Below are positions 8,203 through 15,821 of a DNA stretch of 21,774 bases, one piece after another. The notes under the pieces are model-generated. The model worked only from the letters and a program-made list of their open reading frames with translations. It ran no database searches and was not told the DNA's origin. The DNA is from Pseudomonadota bacterium. GTDB lineage: Bacteria > Myxococcota > Bradymonadia > UBA4248. Each line of letters begins with the position of its first letter. The stretch's first letter is position 1. Made by a program: the position numbers and the translations under genes. The stretch is taken from positions 1 through 21,774 of the forward strand of contig JAGACY010000342.1 of the NCBI GenBank assembly GCA_017613855.1. The letters are read 5' to 3'.

Positions 8203-10521
8203 ATGATTAAGCGCAATTTATATATCGTTCTTGCTGGAATAATTACTGCCGGTGCCGTTTTGGGCTGGAGTCAGGAAAATGTTCAGGTTAGTGCGCCTGA
8301 ATTGGGCGGTGCTCCTACAGTTGCTCCGAGTGAGCCGGGCAAATCCTACCACGATGCCGTGCTTTCGCTTTTGAATGCCAATGATTTGGTTATTGGCGCT
8401 GAGCTGCAGGTTCTTGCAACCGATGATGAGGTGCAGGAAGACATCGATTCTGAGGCCCGGATTCGTCTCGTTTCCCCGCAGGTGGGGCCAAATCTCGTGG
8501 AAGAAAAAGCTGCGGCTGCGGCTAAGCCAAAAACGAGTGCTTTGGACAAGCTGAAATCCAATCAGACACTCAAAGATGCCAAAACGCTCGCCGTTGTCGA
8601 TTTGGCTAAAAATGCCGTGATCGAAGCGACAGATGCTGAAAGTGTCGATTTGACGGGCATTGAAGAAACAAGTTCCGGTACGCGCTATTTTGCCAAAGAT
8701 GGAAAATTAATGCTCGCAGCCTGGAGTTGTGTGGACGATTCCCGGGAGGCCTGTCTTTACAGCATGTCTGAGGCCAGGAGCCCTTTGGCTGACACCATTC
8801 GTTGTGATGCTGCCAATCAGTCTTTTGTCATGTGCGATGATCAACAGGTCGATAGCTTCGCATTGTTCGATGCCTCTGAATGCACCCCTCTTGAAGTGTC
8901 GGATGCCATCAGGACGGCACTCGCCAGCAAAACAGGGGATTCGGGCGAATTTGAAGCCGGCGGTACAAAATGGTCTTTCGTCAGGGCAAAGCTCAATTCC
9001 GGATGTGATTTGACATCCATCGCTTCGATGGCTGAAGCTGCGGTTGTGGCTGCTCCGAAATCTGCCGTGATTTCTGCAAAACCTCAGAAGAGATTCACGA
9101 TTAAAGCGTTGGGAATGGCCATCGGTGCCGGGGTAATCATGATTTTATTAGGGCTGGTATGTACGCGCCGGAAAGAATCAGAAATCCAGACCGAATCCAA
9201 ACCGCAGGCACTCAAGAATGGTGATGGAAAACAACCGGAAAAACTGTCCGATGGGGATGAAAACCTTAAGGCTTCGTTGGCTGCTGCAAAAGAAGAAAAA
9301 GCACAGCTCCTTAAGAAGCTCGAACAGGCAGAAGCGCTTTCGAAAGAAAATGCCGGTAAACTGGGCCAGATGAAAGAAGAACTCGAGGCTTCTAAATCTG
9401 CCTTTAAGAAAGAAGAAATTACCCGTCTGAGTCTGGAAGAAGAAAAACGCCGTCTCGAAGATGCACTGGCTTCGAAGGCCGCATCGAATACTGTGGTCGA
9501 CAGCCCCGTGCATTTTGCCAAAGGTCCCAGCAACTCCAATATTCCTTTGCAGAAATCAAATCCTGAGAGTGAAGCAGAAGCCAATCGTGTGACGGCACCT
9601 GTCGATGAACATAATCTTGCTGTTCTGAGATCGAGTGAACAATCGCACAGTTTCTTTGATTCACTGACAGATGATGGGTGGGATGAAATCGCTGACAGCT
9701 TTGATGCGTTGTTTACCCCCAAAAAGAATGGTTCAGACGATGCGTCAGATGAGAATGGTTCCAAAGTCAATTTGGGCGATAGTGTCCTTAATCTTATCAA
9801 CGACACACAATCGGCGATGAATTCATCGAAATGGGCACCTCCTGCCGAAAAACCGAAAGAAATGGCCGGACATATTGATATTACGGCTGCGCCCAGTTTG
9901 AATGCGCCGTCAGAAGGCATGCGTGGCGGCACGGTTAAAATGGCCGGATTGGCGCGTCCCATAACAAAAACGGATGTGTCTCAGAAAGTCCAGGCTATTT
10001 CCAATGTAAAGAGCAGCACGAAGAGCGCCGAAAATGTAAAGGTAGTGCCTTCGTATACGATGAAAGGTGTCGCCTTTACCGCGCCGCAGGATGCTGCAAA
10101 ATCACAAAGTCAAACCCAAAAACAAAACAGCGTCGATGAAAACTCTCTATTCGAAGCATTAAAACGCCGCGCAAAAGATGTTTCCGAAATTGATATGCCG
10201 GTAAGCGGTGATCCCAAACAAAGCGGCGCATTTGAGTTTAACCGTGGGCTGTCAAAATCGGGTGTCTTTTCGGTAACGGGCAGCCGGGTAGATATCGATC
10301 CTCTGTCCGAAACAGAATACTTTAAATCGCTTTACGATAAGTACATTCAGACACAGAAAGAATGCGGTGAAGTGACGGATAAATTTACACTCGAGCAGTT
10401 TGTGAGTCGTCTTGCACGAGAAAAAGATCGCCTAATCAAAACCTATAAATGCAAAAATGTTCGCTTTAGTGTCTATGTCAAGGATGGCAAAGCGAGTTTG
10501 AAAGCAACACCGCAGAAATAA
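8203..10521 (+). CDS. Bitopic membrane protein with coiled coil and MXAN_5187-like C-terminal domain
   Basis: The 772-residue protein starts with a signal or anchor helix (about 5-21). A region with several cysteines follows (C176, C184, C201, C211, C227, C268). A transmembrane segment lies at about 301-320, then TRRK. A charged coiled coil (about 352-425) and a long low-complexity Ser/Lys-rich stretch lead to a compact C-terminal domain (about 699-772: YFKSLYDKYIQTQKECGE ... VRFSVYVKDGKASLKATP). From memory, that last part resembles the domain NCBI calls MXAN_5187 C-terminal, known mainly from myxobacteria; its function is unknown. The N-terminal half is probably periplasmic and the coiled coil cytoplasmic (inference). 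GGGGAG at 8190-8195 is a good ribosome site. The stop TAA sits at the start of a TAATGCA array. Confidence 0.8.
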   Translation: MIKRNLYIVLAGIITAGAVLGWSQENVQVSAPELGGAPTVAPSEPGKSYHDAVLSLLNANDLVIGAELQVLATDDEVQEDIDSEARIRLVSPQVGPNLVEEKAAAAAKPKTSALDKLKSNQTLKDAKTLAVVDLAKNAVIEATDAESVDLTGIEETSSGTRYFAKDGKLMLAAWSCVDDSREACLYSMSEARSPLADTIRCDAANQSFVMCDDQQVDSFALFDASECTPLEVSDAIRTALASKTGDSGEFEAGGTKWSFVRAKLNSGCDLTSIASMAEAAVVAAPKSAVISAKPQKRFTIKALGMAIGAGVIMILLGLVCTRRKESEIQTESKPQALKNGDGKQPEKLSDGDENLKASLAAAKEEKAQLLKKLEQAEALSKENAGKLGQMKEELEASKSAFKKEEITRLSLEEEKRRLEDALASKAASNTVVDSPVHFAKGPSNSNIPLQKSNPESEAEANRVTAPVDEHNLAVLRSSEQSHSFFDSLTDDGWDEIADSFDALFTPKKNGSDDASDENGSKVNLGDSVLNLINDTQSAMNSSKWAPPAEKPKEMAGHIDITAAPSLNAPSEGMRGGTVKMAGLARPITKTDVSQKVQAISNVKSSTKSAENVKVVPSYTMKGVAFTAPQDAAKSQSQTQKQNSVDENSLFEALKRRAKDVSEIDMPVSGDPKQSGAFEFNRGLSKSGVFSVTGSRVDIDPLSETEYFKSLYDKYIQTQKECGEVTDKFTLEQFVSRLAREKDRLIKTYKCKNVRFSVYVKDGKASLKATPQK

Positions 10522-10571
10522 TGCATAATGCATAATGCATAATGGATAATGAATGGCATTCTCAAAAATCG
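10519..10571. repeat. TAATGCA heptamer array plus truncated repeat core (copy 4)
   Basis: TAATGCA is repeated three times, followed by TAATGGA TAATGAA and GGCATTCTCAAAAATCGAAT, which corresponds to the left arm and core start seen at 15699. The right arm is missing, so this is a left-end fragment. The first TAA is the stop of the 772-aa protein. Confidence 0.75.
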
Positions 10572-10606
10572 AATAGCTCCGTAGTGAGATTTATTTGTAG
10601 CAATAA

Positions 10607-10634
10607 CCGTGGGTGAGCGAAGCGTAACCCACGG
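10607..10634. repeat. 28-nt REP-like hairpin, copy 1
   Basis: CCGTGGGT and ACCCACGG form an 8-bp stem around GAGCGAAGCGTA. Two further copies at 14399-14426 and 14509-14536 differ by one base in the loop. It lies upstream of tlyA. Confidence 0.85.
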
Positions 10635-10677
10635 AGAAAATGTCCATGAACAATAGCTTCAGATAGCAACCTATAGA

Positions 10678-11442
10678 ATGATAGAAAAGCAGCGTCTCGA
10701 TGACTGGCTCGTTGCCAATGGGCTCGTTCCCACCAAGAGTCAGGCCAAATCACTCATTATGGCCGGAAAGGTCTTTGTCGATGGCAAGCGCGTCGATAAA
10801 GCAGGAACGCCGACTAAACCCGATGCTGATGTTCAGATTAACGGCATGCCGAGCCAGTATGTTTCTCGCGGGGGCTACAAACTCGCCGGAGCACTGGATC
10901 GTTTTTCGGATTTAGCCATCGAAGGAAAAATCGCCCTCGACATCGGTGCATCGACCGGAGGATTTACCGATTGCCTTTTGCAGCGCGGGGCCGCCAAAGT
11001 CTATGCACTCGACGTGGGTTATGGGCAATTGGCCTGGAAACTTCGTACTGACGAAAGAGTCGTCAACATCGAACGCACGAATTTCAGATATCTCGAGGCT
11101 GGCTTCTTTGCCGATCCCATCGAACTGGCGGTTGCCGATGTGTCTTTTATTTCGCTCGAAAAAATTCTCGAACCACTCAAAGCACACCTCGCCCATGAGG
11201 CAGATTGTGTTTTATTGATAAAGCCGCAATTCGAAGTCGGCAAAGGGCAGGTCGGTTCCGGTGGCGTCGTGCGCGATACCCAGGTGAGAAAAGAAGCCAT
11301 CGAACGCGTCATTGAGACTGCTAAAAATATGGGCTATCAGGTCATCGACGGGGCAGACAGTACTTTGCCCGGCCCTAAGGGCAATGTCGAATACCTCGTT
11401 TGGCTGCACTATTCTAATGGGCAATGTGCAATTAGCAGTTAG
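10678..11442 (+). CDS. tlyA: TlyA-family rRNA 2'-O-methyltransferase / hemolysin-like protein
   Basis: Members of this family are SAM-dependent 2'-O-methyltransferases that modify rRNA, and some were first described as hemolysins. The 254-residue product has an N-terminal S4 RNA-binding domain (about 5-60: RLDDWLVANGLVPTKSQAKS) and an FtsJ-like Rossmann domain with the SAM motif DIGASTGGFTDCLL (88-101), ALDVGYGQLAW (110-120), VADVSFISL and LLIKPQFE. The length matches the family. No clear ribosome binding site precedes the ATG; an earlier in-frame start is blocked by a stop. The last residues (NGQCAISS) and the stop TAG (11440-11442) come from the TTAGCAG repeat array, so the native tail probably ended near WLHYS. 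Confidence 0.93.
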   Translation: MIEKQRLDDWLVANGLVPTKSQAKSLIMAGKVFVDGKRVDKAGTPTKPDADVQINGMPSQYVSRGGYKLAGALDRFSDLAIEGKIALDIGASTGGFTDCLLQRGAAKVYALDVGYGQLAWKLRTDERVVNIERTNFRYLEAGFFADPIELAVADVSFISLEKILEPLKAHLAHEADCVLLIKPQFEVGKGQVGSGGVVRDTQVRKEAIERVIETAKNMGYQVIDGADSTLPGPKGNVEYLVWLHYSNGQCAISS

Positions 11443-11557
11443 CAGTTAGCAGTTAGGGTATTCTCAAGGTTATTCCTAAAGAATAATAGTTTTATAGCTT
11501 TAGAGTTGCCCCTTAGTTTTGCATTCCAATTGCGCATTGCGCATTGTGAATTGCGAA
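11420..11557. repeat. Heptad-bordered intergenic repeat, copy 5a
   Basis: Three TTAGCAG heptamers (11432-11452) lead into the best-preserved core (TCAAGGTTATTCCTAAAGAA, CTTTAGAGTTGCCCCTTAG, TTTTGCATTCC), then CAATT and GCGCATT units. The array contains the tlyA stop codon. It opens a 350-nt gene-free stretch (11443-11792) filled by copies 5a-5d. Confidence 0.9.
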
Positions 11558-11640
11558 TTAAGAATGCCATTCACCTTTATCTTCAGAGTTGCCCCTTAGT
11601 TTTGCATTCCAATTGCTCACTGCTCACTGCTCACTGCTAA
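11558..11640. repeat. Repeat copy 5b, with GCTCACT array
   Basis: The unit starts TTAAGAATGCCATTCACC, continues CTTCAGAGTTGCCCCTTAG and TTTTGCATTCC, and ends CAATT + GCTCACT x3 + GCTAA. It is nearly identical to copy 5c except for the heptamer array. Confidence 0.9.
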
Positions 11641-11727
11641 TTAAGAATGCTATTCACCTTTATCTTCAGAGTCGCCCCTTAGTTTTGCATCCCAATTACG
11701 CATTACGCATTACGCATTACGCATTAA
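11641..11727. repeat. Repeat copy 5c, with ACGCATT array
   Basis: The unit starts TTAAGAATGCTATTCACC and continues CTTCAGAGTCGCCCCTTAG, matching copy 5b with only a few substitutions. It ends CAATT + ACGCATT x4. Adjacent near-identical units with different arrays show that the arrays change faster than the core. Confidence 0.9.
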
Positions 11728-11790
11728 TCAGACTTCCCCCTTAGTTTTACAATCCCAATTGCGCATTGCGAATTGCGCATTCCGCATTAA
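11728..11790. repeat. Repeat copy 5d, short core with GCGCATT-type array
   Basis: TCAGACTTCCCCCTTAG is followed by TTTTACAATCC, then CAATT and mixed GCGCATT, GCGAATT and CCGCATT heptamers. It abuts the stop codon of the leftward lipoprotein gene (11793-11795). Confidence 0.85.
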
Positions 11791-11792
11791 AA

Positions 11793-12194
11793 CTAATTTC
11801 TCGCGCCTAATTGTCCCAGTTTTTGATAGTATTTCTGCAGCATTTCGGGATTATCTTTGAGATTGTCCTGAATTTCGAGGTCGAGATTGATGATGGATAA
11901 TTGTACTTTTCTCAATTCTTCGACCTGCAGATTATATTCCCGCATATAAGATTCGTACGATTTGGTGTCGAGCAGATGGGCGCTCTTTTCCCAGACGGGT
12001 TTGTATTTTTCGATGCATTGGTCGAGCGCAGCAAACAATCCTTCGGGGTTATCGACATTTAATCGCATGGCCAGTTCGACAGCCTGCATCGACTCAAGCA
12101 CTTGTTCGGTATGATTCTTTCCGCAAGATGTGCAAAACAGGAGGCACAGGAATAATAAAACAAAAAAGTATTTATTCATTGCTGCAATGCCCAT
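11793..12194 (-). CDS. Small predicted lipoprotein
   Basis: I do not recognise a family. The 133-residue product has a lipoprotein signal (hydrophobic VLLFLCLLF, lipobox FCTSC with Cys at residue 24 of the long form), then a charged, helix-rich domain of about 110 residues with no other cysteine beyond one in DQCIEKY. It is probably anchored in the inner or outer membrane. The ATG at 12194 has AGGGA about 9 nt upstream; an in-frame ATG at 12179 (MNKYFFVLLF) would give a more typical signal peptide. The gene starts 3 nt after the stop of the Ser/Thr kinase gene, so the two are very likely one operon and may work together. Confidence 0.8.
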   Translation of the reverse strand: MGIAAMNKYFFVLLFLCLLFCTSCGKNHTEQVLESMQAVELAMRLNVDNPEGLFAALDQCIEKYKPVWEKSAHLLDTKSYESYMREYNLQVEELRKVQLSIINLDLEIQDNLKDNPEMLQKYYQKLGQLGARN

Positions 12195-12197
12195 GAT

Positions 12198-14186
12198 CTA
12201 TATTCCCTGCAATCCTATTTTCTTTTTGCCATCTTTATTACCGCTGTTTTTCTTCTTTTTATCCCGGTCGAACATGCTGGTAGAGCCTGAAGGAGACGGA
12301 TGGTTTGCAGAGGGCTTGGTGTGGGCAGGTTTAGGCTGTGCAGTTTCGACGGGTTCAAAGTCGACATCGTGATTGCGTATTTCCTTGGCCGTGAGTGTAT
12401 CAGAAGAATACCAGTCGCTGTAACCGGGGCGTGTGATTTTAATTTCGTGTGTCCCTGGTTTTACGGTGATCGACTCGGGCGTCATCCCCATCAGATTGCC
12501 ATCGATATAGAGTTCTGTTTCACTGCGGTTTTCAAGGGTAAATTTAAGCGTTGCCATGTTGTCGAGAATGGCCTGCACCGCATCTCTTTCTTTTGTAGCG
12601 ATATCTTTGATATTTTGCGGAGCTCTTTCGATGACTTCATTGTATTTTTCGATGGCATCATCGTAGAGTTCCAGATCCCGGTTATCGCGAGCTTTTGTAA
12701 GGAGTTTCCCGGTGTTAATCTGTTTGGTGTACTCAGAAACTCTGGCCAGGTTTTCGGGCGTTTTGGATTCGGGCAAATCGTTCAGCTCTTCGATGACCTT
12801 TTCGGCTTCGGGCCACAATTCCTGGGATATATTCTCTTCAATTTGTTTATATACCGGAATGAGCCGTGCAGCATCCAGTTCGGTAGTCTTGGCTTCATGC
12901 GAAGAACCTGAGCTCTGGATATGATGTCCGATGAGCACACCGGCAATGATGACGATGACAAGAATGACGACAGCCACGCCAACCATGAGCATCCGTCTTT
13001 CACTTTTGGGATTGTTTGAAAGCGAAGCGAGCAGGTTGTTGTTAATGGGATGGGTGGTGTCGGCGGCAGGAATAATCGGCGCAGGCGGGATGTTTGCCGA
13101 GACACCGCTTATGCTGTTTTCATTGTATTCACTGCGAATCCCGCTGACAGCACTGACTCCGCTGACGGCACTGACCGCACTCACATTCCCGATGGAATCA
13201 TGGACGGCTGGCTGCTGAATAAAATGGGTTTCAGCCTCGTCTGTCACTTTTTGCAAATCAATTCGCGCCAGGCTCATCGAGCTGTAACCCGCGCGGATTT
13301 GCGGTGCATCCAGTGCATAGGAAATCGCCGTCAGGAGATCGATGGCAGTCTGCGGGCGCTTTTGCGGATCCTTGCTCAGACACTGATCGATGACTTCACA
13401 TAAAGGTTCGGGGATGTTTTTATCTTCGTGAACGAGCGTAAACAGCGGGTTGGGAATCGTGTTGACGTGATGATAAAGAATGGCGTTGTCATTTGCCCCC
13501 GTGAAAGGCTTTTTCCCCGAAAGCATGAGATAAAACATGACGCCATGGGCATAGACATCCGTCCGTGTATCCGAGACACCCGAGAGAATTTGTTCGGGCG
13601 ACATATAGGAAGCACTGCCGACGAGCTGCTGTTCTTTGGTGAGATCTTCGCTGCCCTGAGCGAGTTTGGCGAGCCCGAAATCGAGAATTTTAACGAAATT
13701 TTTTTCACCTTCGAGTTCGCATAAAACGATGTTGGCCGGTTTAATGTCGCGATGAATCAGCCCCAATTTATGGGCTTCGCCAATACCTTTAAGTGTTTGT
13801 ACAGCAATGGGCAGAAATTCGTCCAGAGACAGCGCACCATGCGATTTGAGGTATTTGCCCAGCGTTTCACCCTGCGCATATTCCATGACGATATAAGCGA
13901 GATTGCCATCACGGCCATAATCGAAAATCGTCACAATATTGGGGTGCTTGAGCCGGCTCAGACCGCGCGCTTCGCGTTCGAATCGACCCACGGCGTCTTC
14001 ATCATCGAGCAATGCAGGATTGAGTACTTTGATACAGACATTTCGATCGAGATTGGTCTGTTGTGCAAGATAAACGACACCCATACCACCTTTGCCGATG
14101 CGATTGAGGATCTTGTAACGCCCCGATATGAGCTCGCCTTCAAGTTCATCCAGCCCGCGTGCCAGCTTGGTTTTATCCGTGTCCAT
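12198..14186 (-). CDS. Transmembrane Hanks-type Ser/Thr protein kinase with PEGA-like extracytoplasmic domain
   Basis: The 662-residue protein has a complete kinase domain (about 24-290): glycine loop GKGGMG (31-36), K53 in VCIKV, HRDIKPAN (145-152), DFG (169-171), SPE (196-198). The key catalytic residues are all present, so it should be active. A linker (about 300-395) holds a small SAVSGVSAVSG repeat at 335-349. One transmembrane helix (about 399-420) follows. Outside the membrane are helical, TPR-like segments (about 440-540) and a PEGA-like beta domain (about 548-612: LYIDGNLMGMTPESITVKPG). The C-terminus is Ser/Pro-rich and then very Lys-rich (641-656). AGAGG lies 5 nt before the ATG. 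It is followed after 3 nt by a lipoprotein gene. The PEGA call is by motif appearance. Confidence 0.93.
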   Translation of the reverse strand: MDTDKTKLARGLDELEGELISGRYKILNRIGKGGMGVVYLAQQTNLDRNVCIKVLNPALLDDEDAVGRFEREARGLSRLKHPNIVTIFDYGRDGNLAYIVMEYAQGETLGKYLKSHGALSLDEFLPIAVQTLKGIGEAHKLGLIHRDIKPANIVLCELEGEKNFVKILDFGLAKLAQGSEDLTKEQQLVGSASYMSPEQILSGVSDTRTDVYAHGVMFYLMLSGKKPFTGANDNAILYHHVNTIPNPLFTLVHEDKNIPEPLCEVIDQCLSKDPQKRPQTAIDLLTAISYALDAPQIRAGYSSMSLARIDLQKVTDEAETHFIQQPAVHDSIGNVSAVSAVSGVSAVSGIRSEYNENSISGVSANIPPAPIIPAADTTHPINNNLLASLSNNPKSERRMLMVGVAVVILVIVIIAGVLIGHHIQSSGSSHEAKTTELDAARLIPVYKQIEENISQELWPEAEKVIEELNDLPESKTPENLARVSEYTKQINTGKLLTKARDNRDLELYDDAIEKYNEVIERAPQNIKDIATKERDAVQAILDNMATLKFTLENRSETELYIDGNLMGMTPESITVKPGTHEIKITRPGYSDWYSSDTLTAKEIRNHDVDFEPVETAQPKPAHTKPSANHPSPSGSTSMFDRDKKKKNSGNKDGKKKIGLQGI

Positions 14187-14320
14187 CTCAACCTCTGATT
14201 GACATTTTGCATCTGCCCAACATGGGCAATAGGAAAATACACCAATATAGCGATAATTGCTAATATTGTCCCTAAAATAATCACGATTTAGAGGTGACTG
14301 ACATCTGTTTTATTTTAGGA

Positions 14321-14381
14321 GCCGGCCTATTGGCCTTCGTCCAATACGGCCCGGCTGCATCCGCTATGCCCTTCGGGCATA
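14321..14381. other. Two strong hairpins upstream of the kinase gene
   Basis: GCCGGCCTATTGG (14321-14333) pairs with CCAATACGGCCCGGC (14341-14355) with two bulged C's. TATGCCC-TTC-GGGCATA follows at 14365-14381. They lie in the 359-nt gene-free stretch 14187-14545, which also holds two REP-like hairpins. Neither is followed by a T-tract on the plus strand. Confidence 0.65.
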
Positions 14382-14398
14382 CGCGTCTGCATGATTCA

Positions 14399-14426
14399 CC
14401 GTGGGTGAGCGCAGCGTAACCCACGG
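14399..14426. repeat. 28-nt REP-like hairpin, copy 2
   Basis: CCGTGGGT ... ACCCACGG with inner GAGCGCAGCGTA. It is identical to copy 3 and lies in the spacer between the kinase and aminotransferase genes. Confidence 0.88.
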
Positions 14427-14476
14427 TTCGGGTAGTGAATACGTAATAGTGAATAGTGAATAACAATATTTGTACG

Positions 14477-14536
14477 CCCCGGAGGGGTGATACATTCGTA
14501 GCCACTAGCCGTGGGTGAGCGCAGCGTAACCCACGG
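14477..14536. repeat. REP-like hairpin copy 3 with adjoining CCCCGGAGGGG hairpin
   Basis: CCCC-GGA-GGGG (14477-14487) is followed by GATACATTCGTAGCC, then the third CCGTGGGT...ACCCACGG hairpin (14509-14536). The block ends 10 nt from the stop of the aminotransferase gene. The arrangement resembles paired REP elements. Confidence 0.75.
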
Positions 14537-14545
14537 GGGAATGCA

Positions 14546-15628
14546 TTATTCTGTGAGATAAAAATCCAAAGCCTCTTTGGGGGCATCGATATCGAACGAA
14601 ACGGCGTCATCACCAGAACGTTCCTGAACGGCATTCCACAATTGGTGCATGAGCGTTCGGTGAGCGGGATTGGCTGTTTCGAGGCCATCAATATGGGTGA
14701 CAGGCATCATGCCGCAAGCCGTGCCGGTAATAAATACTTCGCGGTTCGGGCCGATAAAATCCGAAATCAGCATGCGGGGATCTTCGATAGTTTTGAACCC
14801 AAGTCGGCGTGCACAATCGAGGACGAGGGTTCGCGTCAGGCCGACGAGCGCATATTGGGGGGCAGGACATTTGAGGACGGGAGTGTTATCGATCATCTCA
14901 GCCACAAAGATATTGTCGGCAGTGGCTTCGGCAACATAGCCCTCACTTGTGAGCATGATGGTTTCGAGTGAACCGCTGTGCTGCGTTTCGAGCAATGCAA
15001 AGACGTTGTTCAGATAATTGTTCGTCTTGATGTTCGGATCGAGAAAACGCGCATCATTCCTTCGAATTTTTCGTGCGACGGTGACATCGATGCCGCGTTC
15101 GTAACGCTCACGTGGATACAGAGAGATGGTCGAACAGACGATATACAGCGTCGGGGCAACACATTTGGCTGGATTGACGCCGAGATTGCCGATGCCCCGC
15201 GTCAGGACGGGACGAAGATAACCGCTCGTACCCTCTTTTCCCAGGGCCTGGCGGCAGAGTTCGATGATGATTTCACACAATTCCCGTCGCGAATAGGGAA
15301 AGACGATTTCCAGCTTTTGGGCTGAAGTCAGCCAGCGATCGACATGTTCCCTGAGCATGAGTATGCGCCGGTTGTCAATGCGGATGCCTTCAAAAACGGC
15401 ATCGCCATACAGATTGCCGTGATCCAATGGACTCAGGCCGGCTTCATTGAGTGCAAAATACCCGTCACGCCTTTCGAGGGCGCTGTTGGCATCCTGAAAT
15501 TTGCGCACATGTGGTGCATCCATACAAACCGGGGTAATGCCCTCCATATAAGGCATGCTGAGAAATACCCGGGTATGGGAGACGCTGTTTATGAGTTCCT
15601 GTGCGACTTTGGTTGGGTTGGCTTTCAT
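14546..15628 (-). CDS. ilvE: Class IV PLP aminotransferase, branched-chain amino acid aminotransferase type
   Basis: Enzymes of this type transfer the amino group between glutamate and branched-chain 2-oxo acids, the last step of Val, Leu and Ile synthesis. The 360-residue form shows LSPLDHGNLYGDAVFEGIRI (65-84), the catalytic Schiff-base lysine K201 in DPNIKTNNYLNN, YVAEATADNIF (231-241, PLP contact Glu) and a C-terminal REVFITGTACGMMPV. The first 40 residues are additional to the fold. The frame stays open upstream to an ATG at 15685, but those 19 residues are encoded by repeat DNA, so the ATG at 15628 is preferred; neither start has a good ribosome site. A D-amino acid transaminase or aminodeoxychorismate lyase is less likely but not excluded. 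Confidence 0.85.
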   Translation of the reverse strand: MKANPTKVAQELINSVSHTRVFLSMPYMEGITPVCMDAPHVRKFQDANSALERRDGYFALNEAGLSPLDHGNLYGDAVFEGIRIDNRRILMLREHVDRWLTSAQKLEIVFPYSRRELCEIIIELCRQALGKEGTSGYLRPVLTRGIGNLGVNPAKCVAPTLYIVCSTISLYPRERYERGIDVTVARKIRRNDARFLDPNIKTNNYLNNVFALLETQHSGSLETIMLTSEGYVAEATADNIFVAEMIDNTPVLKCPAPQYALVGLTRTLVLDCARRLGFKTIEDPRMLISDFIGPNREVFITGTACGMMPVTHIDGLETANPAHRTLMHQLWNAVQERSGDDAVSFDIDAPKEALDFYLTE

Positions 15629-15658
15629 ATTGGTTATGTGGGGGTTGAGGGGATGAAT

Positions 15659-15821
15659 GATAATTCGGAATGCGTCATTCGTCATTCGTAATTATTTTGG
15701 CATTCTCAATGCGATTTCTAAAGAATTGAGTATCTCTTGCTTCAAAAGCATACCTTAGTTTTACAAACTCAATTGCGCATTGCGCATTGCGAATTAGAAA
15801 ACAATTCCGCATTCCGCATTA
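15659..15821. repeat. Heptad-bordered intergenic repeat, copy 6
   Basis: The left array is GGAATGC GTCATTC GTCATTC GTAATT. The core is GGCATTCTCAATGCG, TTCTAAAGAATTGAG, then CCTTAGTTTTACAAACTC. The right array is AATT + GCGCATT GCGCATT GCGAATT, with a second short CCGCATT array at the end. It fills the recJ-aminotransferase gap. Its right end contains the recJ stop codon (15819-15821, minus strand TAA). Confidence 0.88.

Noticed and set aside
9084..9962. Antisense open frame of 292 codons inside the 772-aa protein gene
   Set aside because: It lies opposite the low-complexity coiled-coil and linker region and is Ser-rich from reversed codons. The sense frame has a good start and a recognisable C-terminal domain.
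12300..12911. Plus-strand open frame of 203 codons opposite the Ser/Thr kinase
   Set aside because: It is opposite the TPR-like and PEGA-like parts of a convincing kinase gene and has no recognisable motif.
14281..14691. Minus-strand open frame of 136 codons spanning the REP-like hairpins
   Set aside because: It overlaps the 3' end of the aminotransferase gene in another frame and runs through hairpin repeats.
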